Source of the DNA: Eubacterium callanderi
Lineage (GTDB): Bacteria > Bacillota > Clostridia > Eubacteriales > Eubacteriaceae
Length of the DNA stretch: 64,000 nucleotides
NCBI RefSeq assembly: GCF_900142645.1
Contig: NZ_FRBP01000003.1
Location: 124,001 to 188,000 of the forward strand
Direction: 5' to 3'
Position 1 is the stretch's first letter. Every line of letters starts with the position of its first letter. The position numbers and the translations under genes were made by a program. Below, one piece after another: positions 7,769 through 13,724 of the stretch. A model generated the notes under the pieces. That model had not been told where the DNA came from, did not search any database, and saw only the letters and a list, made by a program, of their open reading frames with translations.

Positions 7769-7804
7769 TAAAAAAACTCTTCTGACCGATTCATCAGAAG
7801 AGTT
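7769..7804 (-). terminator. Riboswitch-associated intrinsic terminator
   Basis: Minus-strand hairpin with 11-bp perfect arms (AACTCTTCTGA, 7794-7804, with 7775-7785) followed by T7. It sits between the riboswitch and the NifH-like start, so it can act as the expression platform. Confidence 0.85.
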
Positions 7805-7861
7805 CCTCAACACAAGCAACACCCTCTCCCAATGATCCGTTAGGTTAGGTATAAACAAGAA

Positions 7862-8008
7862 ATGTTGAAGTATCCTGACTTGGGTTCATTGCCAGCTGTA
7901 ACAACTTCCCAGAGACTGCTCTCCAGTGTTGATAAAACTTACAGCGGCTCCCCCTTACAGTGGCGGCACCGTACCGGATTCTCACCGGTTTTCATGCAAC
8001 AAGTCTTC
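7862..8008 (-). promoter_or_regulatory. Cobalamin riboswitch (B12 element)
   Basis: Read on the minus strand: a stem-loop ACCGGTGAGAATCCGGT (7973-7989), the B12-box core GCCGCCACTGTAA (7955-7967), CACTGG, GGGAAG and the 3' AAGTCAGGATAC (7870-7881). The ends can pair (GTTG with CAAC). These are the conserved blocks of cobalamin riboswitches. With the terminator at 7769-7804 it should switch off the NifH-like/NifD-like/importer operon when corrinoid is plentiful. Confidence 0.9.
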
Positions 8009-8138
8009 TATGTAATTTTGCTATATTATATCACGATATCTGATAATTCACAACCACTGCAATTAACTCAATTTTTGATTGCCAGCTATCGTATTTTTTG
8101 ATAGTATAATTAAAACAGAGGAAAGGAATCGTATCAAT

Positions 8139-9077
8139 ATGATCTCCATGCAGAACATGAAATACATCGTCGAGATCGCAAAGCACCACTCGATCTCGTC
8201 TGCCGCCAAGTCGCTTTTTGTCTCACAGTCAACGCTCTCCACCGCAGTGCGTGAGGTCGAGCAGCAGCTCGGCATCTCAATTTTTAAACGAAACAACCGT
8301 GGCATTGAGGTCACCTTTGAGGGACAGGACTTCTTAAACCACGCCAAGGATATTGTTGAGCAAAGCGAGTACCTTGAAAGGCGGTACAAGCATCGGAAAA
8401 CACTGCCTATGCGCTTTTCCGTTTCCACCCAGCGCCTTCCCTTCTCGGTCATGTCCTTTATACAGATTGTCGAGGATCTTGAGCTCAGGCATTATGACAT
8501 TGCCATCCGCGAGTGCCCGACCCATGAGGTCATACACGATGTGGCGTCCAGGCGCAGTGAGCTCGGCATCCTGTGTATCAACGAGCATTATCTCAATACC
8601 ATGCAAAAGCTCCTTGATTCCAGCAATCTGGGCTTTTATGAGCTGGGACAGCTCACCACCTATGTTTTCCTGCGGAAAAAACACCCTCTGAGCGGCAATA
8701 CCTCCCTGACGCTGGATATGCTCAGGGAATACCCTTTTGTAACTTACGACCAGGGGGAGGACAGCATGATGCATTTCTCTGAGGAGATCCTGTTCAATGA
8801 AATCTGGGATAAAAATATCCATGTGATTGACCGCTGCTCCAAAATTGCCCTGGTTCGCGGCACAAACTGTTTCAGTATCGGACCGGACCTGACCAACAGC
8901 GACGCTGACCGTATGCATTCCAACATGAGCGAAGTAAGGGCTATCCGTCTTTTGGATAATGACCAGCGGCTCCACGCCGGATATATTCTCAGAAACGAGC
9001 ACGGCTTAAGCGCGATCGGCGAAAAATACATAAAAGTCCTGACTGAAAAAATAAAAGCCTTTGAGAAATGGGACTGA
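8139..9077 (+). CDS. LysR-family transcriptional regulator
   Basis: 312 residues from the ATG at 8139 (AGGAAAGG upstream; the open frame extends 20 codons further back without a site). N-terminal HTH: SISSAAKSLFVSQSTLSTAV (about 19-38) and the GISIFKRNNRG wing. The rest is an effector-binding domain of the usual size. It diverges from the cobalamin-riboswitch operon, but that operon has its own RNA control and I see no clear LysR box, so its target is unknown. It could act on the divergent operon or elsewhere. Confidence 0.9.
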   Translation: MISMQNMKYIVEIAKHHSISSAAKSLFVSQSTLSTAVREVEQQLGISIFKRNNRGIEVTFEGQDFLNHAKDIVEQSEYLERRYKHRKTLPMRFSVSTQRLPFSVMSFIQIVEDLELRHYDIAIRECPTHEVIHDVASRRSELGILCINEHYLNTMQKLLDSSNLGFYELGQLTTYVFLRKKHPLSGNTSLTLDMLREYPFVTYDQGEDSMMHFSEEILFNEIWDKNIHVIDRCSKIALVRGTNCFSIGPDLTNSDADRMHSNMSEVRAIRLLDNDQRLHAGYILRNEHGLSAIGEKYIKVLTEKIKAFEKWD

Positions 9078-9089
9078 AAAAGCAAAATA

Positions 9090-9119
9090 AAAAGCCGTAT
9101 CTCTGTGGATACGGCTTTT
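9090..9119. terminator. Bidirectional terminator (LysR / sortase)
   Basis: A perfect 12-bp stem AAAAGCCGTATC / GATACGGCTTTT with a 6-base loop between the convergent LysR and sortase genes. Confidence 0.9.
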
Positions 9120-9142
9120 GCAATCTTCTGCCAGGCGATTTT

Positions 9143-9895
9143 TTATGAAACCCGGCGGGCAATAACGGCTAAGCGGCCGTCATTGAGTCCGACATTAAAG
9201 ATACAGGTGGACAGCGTGAGGATCTCGTCACCCGGCTGTACACTCACATTGCTTGCGACAATGCTCTGATTCTTTATATTTTGGTAATAGTTCAGAAAGC
9301 TCTCATCGTCGGCAAATTCCAACTGTCTGTAATCATAATCCTGCTCAACCACCAGCACGGCAAAAATTTCCCAAACGCCATCACCGCCCAGCTCTGGCGG
9401 TCTTCTGTACACAATTTTATTGTGCTCTGTGATAAAATTGGGGTCTTTATAGTAATAAAGCAGATCGTCAAACATGACGTGCACACCGCTGCGCATGGTG
9501 CTGTGCCCATAAATCAGAGAGTTCTGGCTTTTAGGCTGCCATTTATAATTCATATCTAAAAAGGGCACGCCCCTTTCATCCGACTCTCCGTTAAATGAGG
9601 TGTACAGATATTTGTCATTATCGGTTGTCTGTACCACAGGGGTATCAATATTTGTCCCTTCAATACTCAGCCAGCCAACGGTTTCGGGGTTCACCTCACG
9701 CAGCGCCGCCCAGTCGATGCTGTTATCTTCGCGGTTTGTAACCTGCATTTTAAGAATCGGCGTATTGTTGGGAAAAAACTCCTTATAAAGCATCCATCCT
9801 GCCGCCCCCAAAAGGGACAGGATGATCAGAATAATGACGATGTCTCCAACAATGCGCACTGCGCTTCTTTTTTTCTTTACTTTCTTTTTTGTCAT
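9143..9895 (-). CDS. Class B sortase
   Basis: A 250-residue membrane-anchored cysteine transpeptidase that attaches surface proteins to the cell wall. A basic N-terminus and one membrane helix (about 15-36) precede the catalytic domain. Catalytic residues: H131 in YGHS, C231 in LTLSTC, and R241 in GRLAVIARR. Length is typical for SrtB. No substrate with a sorting signal is visible nearby. It is similar in sequence to the second sortase at 41.7 kb. The Shine-Dalgarno is poor, and a possible 18-codon leader ORF ends nine bases upstream, so translation may be coupled. Confidence 0.93.
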   Translation of the reverse strand: MTKKKVKKKRSAVRIVGDIVIILIILSLLGAAGWMLYKEFFPNNTPILKMQVTNREDNSIDWAALREVNPETVGWLSIEGTNIDTPVVQTTDNDKYLYTSFNGESDERGVPFLDMNYKWQPKSQNSLIYGHSTMRSGVHVMFDDLLYYYKDPNFITEHNKIVYRRPPELGGDGVWEIFAVLVVEQDYDYRQLEFADDESFLNYYQNIKNQSIVASNVSVQPGDEILTLSTCIFNVGLNDGRLAVIARRVS

Positions 9896-9904
9896 ATTTA
9901 TGCT

Positions 9905-9961
9905 CTATAGCCTTCGGGCCTTGCGCACCCATATTTTGTCATCCATAGTTTTAAAACCCAA
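9905..9961 (-). CDS. Possible 18-residue leader peptide upstream of the sortase
   Basis: TTG start with a strong AAGGAGG ten bases upstream, 18 codons, and a stop nine bases before the sortase ATG. The product is basic at its C-terminus (WVRKARRL). An internal ATG at 9946 is in frame. The only support is the site strength and spacing: the sortase itself lacks a good ribosome site, so this ORF could couple translation. It may be chance. Confidence 0.3.
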   Translation of the reverse strand: MGFKTMDDKIWVRKARRL

Positions 9962-10291
9962 AGGCTTTCCACCTCCTTTTATGGTTATTCATTATATCAA
10001 ATCTTTCTAAATTGATAAAGACTTAAATGATAACAAAAAGGATTTTATGCTTGTCTTAAAAAAGAATAAAGCTAAAATGCCTCAAATCAAACACGGGCTT
10101 ATACGCCGATGCGCTTCTGCCCAGTGAAACAGACCCCGGTCCGCAGTGTTCCCTGCATCGGGCGCTGCAGAAATGGCAGAGCGCGTCTGGATTGTCCAGC
10201 TCCGTGGCCTTCTTCTGTTGTCTTTGTCAGGAAAAAGAGCCAGGGAGTGCTACTTGACACGACAGGTTTTATACGATTACTGACAAATGCA

Positions 10292-10320
10292 TTGACACCA
10301 GATTAAGAGTATGATAAAGT
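10292..10320 (+). promoter_or_regulatory. Promoter of the ZTP-riboswitch/AICAR formyltransferase unit
   Basis: -35 TTGACA (10292-10297), a 17-bp spacer, -10 TAAAGT (10315-10320). The riboswitch begins within about 10 bases of the expected start. The 9962-10291 stretch upstream holds no gene that I can support. Confidence 0.6.
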
Positions 10321-10327
10321 TTTTATA

Positions 10328-10423
10328 GTTATACGACTGACGGAAGTGGAATAAACCACATGAAGTATAATAATCAAGAGCCGACCGTCTGGGCAAAAGA
10401 GTCCGGATCTGTCGGCTCTTTTT
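10328..10423 (+). promoter_or_regulatory. ZTP (pfl) riboswitch with terminator
   Basis: Conserved pfl/ZTP features: the ACGACTGACGG block (about 10332-10343), a GTGG...CCAC hairpin (10346-10359) and the 3' GACCGTCTGGGCA block (10383-10395). The 3' part is embedded in a terminator stem, AAGAGCCGAC (10376-10385) with GTCGGCTCTT (10411-10420) plus T-run. Binding of ZTP/ZMP would therefore block termination and switch on the downstream AICAR formyltransferase, whose substrate is ZMP. Confidence 0.85.
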
Positions 10424-10446
10424 ATATGACATGGAGGATGAAAAAA

Positions 10447-11619
10447 ATGAAAGAACTGGAATTAAAGTATGGCTGCAATCCCAATCAGAAGCCTGCCCGA
10501 ATTTTTATGAAGGATGGTGAGCTTCCCCTTCAGGTGCTAAACGGAAAGCCCGGCTTCATCAACCTGCTGGATGCCTTTAACAGCTGGCAGCTCGTCAGGG
10601 AATTAAAGGAAGCCACAGGCCTGCCGAGCGCCACAAGCTTTAAACACGTCAGCCCTGCCGGCGCCGCTGTGTATGTTCCCCTGACCGACATTGAAAAGAA
10701 AATGTACTTTGTCGAGGACACGGAGCTCACACCTGCCGCCACAGCCTATATCCGGGCAAGAGGCAGTGACCGTATGTCAAGCTACGGCGACTTTATCGCC
10801 CTGAGCGACGAATGTGACGCGGCCTGCGCCCGCTATATTTCGATGGAAGTCAGCGATGGTATCATCGCCCCTTCATTCTCAGAAGAGGCTTTAGCGCTGT
10901 TATCCGAAAAGAAAAAAGGAAATTATGTTATTCTCCAGATCGATGCCGATTATGAGCCCGCTCCACTGGAATATAAGGATGTTTTTGGCATAACCTTTGA
11001 ACAGGCCAGAAACAACCAGGCCATCACCGAGGACCTGTTTCAGAACATTCCAACCAAGAACCAGACGCTCAGCGCTTCGGACCGCGTCAATCTCCTGATT
11101 GCACTGGTCACTCTAAAATACACTCAGTCAAATTCCGTCTGCTATGTCAAGGATGGACAGGCCATCGGCATCGGCGCCGGGCAGCAGTCCCGTGTCCACT
11201 GCACCCGCCTGGCAGGTAACAAAGCAGATAACTGGGCGCTGCGTTACCACGAAAAAGTGCTGAACCTGCCTTTTAAGGAAAATATGCAGCGGGCTAACCG
11301 GGACAATGCTATTGATGTCTATATATCAGACGACGCTGAGGACATTTTGGCTGATGATGTATGGCCAGAGTTTTTCACAAGCAAACCTGAGCCCTTATCT
11401 CGGGAGGAAAAGAAAGCCTGGCTGTCCCAGATAAGCGGTGTCGCGCTTGGAAGTGATGCCTTTTTCCCCTTTGGCGACAACATTGAACGCGCGCACAAAA
11501 GCGGTGTCACCTGTATCGCCCAGTCCGGTGGCTCGATCAGAGACGACCTTGTCATTGAAGCCTGTGATAAATACAATATCGCCATGGCCATGACCGGAGT
11601 CCGCTTATTCCACCATTAA
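10447..11619 (+). CDS. AICAR formyltransferase, stand-alone (PurH C-terminal domain type)
   Basis: 390 residues from the ATG at 10447; GGAGG lies nine bases upstream, and two earlier in-frame ATGs are too close to or ahead of it. It transfers a formyl group from 10-formyl-THF to AICAR (ZMP), the penultimate step of IMP synthesis. The protein carries only the AICAR transformylase part: KYGCNPNQKPA near the start, SFKHVSPAGAAV (about 87-98, with the catalytic Lys-His), the SDRMSSYGDFIALS block and a C-terminal FPFGDNIERA segment. No IMP cyclohydrolase domain is fused, as is common in clostridia. The ZTP riboswitch upstream fits this function. Confidence 0.9.
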   Translation: MKELELKYGCNPNQKPARIFMKDGELPLQVLNGKPGFINLLDAFNSWQLVRELKEATGLPSATSFKHVSPAGAAVYVPLTDIEKKMYFVEDTELTPAATAYIRARGSDRMSSYGDFIALSDECDAACARYISMEVSDGIIAPSFSEEALALLSEKKKGNYVILQIDADYEPAPLEYKDVFGITFEQARNNQAITEDLFQNIPTKNQTLSASDRVNLLIALVTLKYTQSNSVCYVKDGQAIGIGAGQQSRVHCTRLAGNKADNWALRYHEKVLNLPFKENMQRANRDNAIDVYISDDAEDILADDVWPEFFTSKPEPLSREEKKAWLSQISGVALGSDAFFPFGDNIERAHKSGVTCIAQSGGSIRDDLVIEACDKYNIAMAMTGVRLFHH

Positions 11620-11624
11620 ACTTT

Positions 11625-11670
11625 AAAGCTGAGCAGCGAGACCTTTTCGGGGCTCGCCGCTCAGCTTTTT
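11625..11670 (+). terminator. Terminator after AICAR formyltransferase
   Basis: Stem AAAGCTGAGC-GCGAG pairing with CTCGC-GCTCAGCTTT, followed by a T-run. Confidence 0.9.
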
Positions 11671-11798
11671 ATGGTTTTTGACTGAGAACAGCATTAGGCA
11701 TTCTGCACCATCACAAACGCTCAAACATCCTCTCCAAACTCATCTGCACTTTGTCATCCAACAATTCCTTAAGGCTTCTCTTTTGTTGAATTTCAATC

Positions 11799-11829
11799 AT
11801 TGACACTTATTCAATCACTATGCTATCAT
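11799..11829 (+). promoter_or_regulatory. tetR promoter with overlapping operator
   Basis: -35 TTGACA (11800-11805), 18-bp spacer, -10 TATCAT (11824-11829). The inverted repeat ATTGA-N7-TCAAT (11799-11815) covers the -35. The same ATTGA-N7-TCAAT core recurs at 12455-12479 before the methyltransferase. Confidence 0.7.
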
Positions 11830-11846
11830 ATATGTGAGGTGATGAA

Positions 11847-12410
11847 ATGCGAGTATCAAAGGACCCGGATATCCGAAAACAAGAAATTTTAGATGTTGCC
11901 ATGCGTGTTTTTGCAGAAAAAGGCTATGAGACCACAACGATGAAGGATATTGCCAAAGAGGCCGGTGTTGTAGCCGGTTTGTGTTATCACTATTTTCAAA
12001 ACAAGCATGTGCTGTACCAGGAAGCCCTCACGCAGTACGCTAGGGCGTGCAGCAAGCCCTTTGTAGATATTTTTAAACAGACCGAGCTATCGTTAGCCAA
12101 GTGTATCAAAATATTGGAAACAACATCCGAAAACGAAGCAGAAAACTATAAATACCGTGACTTTTTCGATAAAGACGGAAATGAACTCTTCCATGCCCAG
12201 CTGGAAGTATATATGTCAAAAGAAATTTTTCCACATCTTGAAACCTATATTAAAAGCCTGATGGCGCGCGGAGAAATCGAAAAAAGGGATGCACACATGC
12301 TATCGCGCTTTATATGGGGCGGACAGATGGCCGTCACGAACAATGCCGCTGGCTCTGTTAAAGAAAAAAATTTTTTTATACGGCAGATGCTTACCTTAAT
12401 TTTAAAATAA
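11847..12410 (+). CDS. TetR-family transcriptional regulator
   Basis: 187 residues. The N-terminal HTH is typical: VFAEKGYETTTMKDIAKEAG followed by CYHYFQNKHVLY (about 20-60). The C-terminal ligand domain is not assignable. GAGGTGATGAA precedes the ATG. It probably represses itself and the methyltransferase 91 bp downstream, since both are preceded by the same inverted repeat. The ligand is unknown. Confidence 0.92.
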   Translation: MRVSKDPDIRKQEILDVAMRVFAEKGYETTTMKDIAKEAGVVAGLCYHYFQNKHVLYQEALTQYARACSKPFVDIFKQTELSLAKCIKILETTSENEAENYKYRDFFDKDGNELFHAQLEVYMSKEIFPHLETYIKSLMARGEIEKRDAHMLSRFIWGGQMAVTNNAAGSVKEKNFFIRQMLTLILK

Positions 12411-12418
12411 CACCACAA

Positions 12419-12446
12419 TTAACCCCGCCTTTACGGGCGGGGTTAA
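12419..12446. other. Strong hairpin after tetR
   Basis: TTAACCCCGCC, a 6-base loop, and the complementary arm. It lacks a clear T-run on either strand, so it may be a terminator with an atypical tail or an mRNA 3' end stabiliser. Confidence 0.45.
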
Positions 12447-12454
12447 AAATAGCC

Positions 12455-12479
12455 ATTCATTGAATATTTATCAATGAAT
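12455..12479. promoter_or_regulatory. TetR operator upstream of the methyltransferase
   Basis: A perfect inverted repeat, ATTCATTGA (12455-12463), 7-bp spacer, TCAATGAAT (12471-12479). Its ATTGA-N7-TCAAT core matches the site on the tetR promoter. Confidence 0.7.
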
Positions 12480-12501
12480 CTGAATCAATGGAGGGATTAT
12501 T

Positions 12502-13122
12502 ATGAAAAACACCAGAAACACTAAACAGACCACTATAGACTATTTTAACAGCACCGCGGAGGATTATGACAAAAGTCACGATGGAAAATTTGTCCAGTGT
12601 ATGTATGACACTATCGTGAACCGCGTCCTTGATTTAAATCCTAAAACAATTTTAGATCTTGGCTGTGGCAATGGCAATATTATCGCCCGCCTTCAAAAAC
12701 GTCTGAACGCTGATTATTATGGATTGGACATTTCAGAGGCAATGATCGCTCAGGCTGAAAAACGGCTGCTCAACGTTCATTTTATGGTAGGTGACGCCGA
12801 AAAACTGCCCTATGAGGATAATAAATTTGACGCGATTGTCTGCAACGCTTCCTTTCACCACTACCCCCATCCAAAAGCGGTTATCCGTGAAATACAGCGT
12901 GTTTTGAAAAAAGACGGGACCCTCATACTGGGCGACCCAACGGTTCCCTTCAAATTGCTGACTGGCTTTTTAAACAGCACTATGGCCCACAGCAATTCCG
13001 GTGACCACCACATCTACCATAAATCTGAAATCATTGATCTCCTCAGCCAGGAAGGATTTCAGGTCTACGGATGGGCCAAGCCCAACTATAAAACCTTTGT
13101 TTTAAACGCAAAGCTTTCATAA
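12502..13122 (+). CDS. Class I SAM-dependent methyltransferase
   Basis: 206 residues. Rossmann motif I ILDLGCGNGNI (about 51-61), the acidic loop GLDISEAMIAQAEKR, motif II GDAEKLPYEDNKFDAIVCNASFHH split across 98-120, and the FHHYPHP stretch, as in UbiE/Methyltransf_11 enzymes. GGAGGGATTATT precedes the ATG. The substrate cannot be told. The paired TetR gene and shared operator suggest induction by a small molecule, perhaps as detoxification, which is inference. Confidence 0.88.
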   Translation: MKNTRNTKQTTIDYFNSTAEDYDKSHDGKFVQCMYDTIVNRVLDLNPKTILDLGCGNGNIIARLQKRLNADYYGLDISEAMIAQAEKRLLNVHFMVGDAEKLPYEDNKFDAIVCNASFHHYPHPKAVIREIQRVLKKDGTLILGDPTVPFKLLTGFLNSTMAHSNSGDHHIYHKSEIIDLLSQEGFQVYGWAKPNYKTFVLNAKLS

Positions 13123-13185
13123 TGAGCCACCCATCCACTCTGCCTCAGGAAATAATTCCCATTTTATTGCTTACCGATTATCCCA

Positions 13186-13656
13186 TCACTCCTCATCCTC
13201 ACCGGAGACGGTTATCTTATACCCTTTCTTCACGGGCTCGTCCTCATCATCCAGTGACAGCCGTACGGGCTTTTTGATCTCTACCAGGCTCATCTGGCTG
13301 ATCTCCCGCTTGACGGCCCGGTCGATGGCGGCGCAGGTGCCTTCAAAGTCGGTGTCAATTTCACGGTAGGTGTAGGCAATGCGTTTTAAGCCTAAATCCC
13401 TGAGGGCGTCGCCCTTTTTCCCCAGCGAGCCGCTGCTGGTGTCCCCAAACTGTTTAAATTTCTCCAGCTCCACCACCAGTCTGGCAGAGGGGCAGAAGAA
13501 AAGAAAGCCGTCAAAGCCCGGCAGCGCGCTGCGCTTAAAGGGTTCGGGATAGGTTTTAAGGTACTCGTTCCACAGCTTCTTTTCCTGGGGTGAGGTTTGT
13601 TCTTCAAAGTCTTTTAAGGTTGGTTTGTTTTTTTCTGTCTGTTTTCCATAAGCCAT
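13186..13656 (-). CDS. DUF559-type (Vsr-endonuclease-like fold) small protein
   Basis: 156 residues. The core resembles DUF559: LWNEYLKTYPEPFKR, GFDGFLFFCPSARLVVELE, LRDLGLKRIAYTYREID, FEGTCAAID. In typical members the strand after the CPSARLVIEL segment continues as DG..H; here it reads EKFKQF, so the presumed nuclease-like site is degenerate. The C-terminal 40 residues are acidic and family-specific. GGAGGAACCC precedes the ATG. It sits alone between terminators; function unknown. Confidence 0.75.
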   Translation of the reverse strand: MAYGKQTEKNKPTLKDFEEQTSPQEKKLWNEYLKTYPEPFKRSALPGFDGFLFFCPSARLVVELEKFKQFGDTSSGSLGKKGDALRDLGLKRIAYTYREIDTDFEGTCAAIDRAVKREISQMSLVEIKKPVRLSLDDEDEPVKKGYKITVSGEDEE

Positions 13657-13669
13657 GGGTTCCTCCTTT

Positions 13670-13710
13670 AAAAACGCTGGCCTGTTATAAAATAGCAGGC
13701 CAGCGTTTTT
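13670..13710 (-). terminator. Terminator of ppdK operon
   Basis: A perfect 15-bp stem AAAAACGCTGGCCTG with its complement around an 11-base loop, T-rich at the end. Confidence 0.92.
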
Positions 13711-13724
13711 GTCAATTCATCATT

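Noticed and set aside
9895-10000. GGTGCGCAAGGCCCGAAGGCT on the minus strand looked like part of a c-di-GMP-I riboswitch
   Set aside because: The first half of the motif (GCACAGGGCAAACC block) and the second stem are absent, and the segment is explained at least as well by a short leader ORF.
10050-10200. Minus-strand open frame with a cysteine-rich stretch (CHFCSARCREHC) upstream of the ZTP riboswitch
   Set aside because: No in-frame ATG/GTG/TTG with a ribosome site, no family match, and it is short; I treat it as chance.
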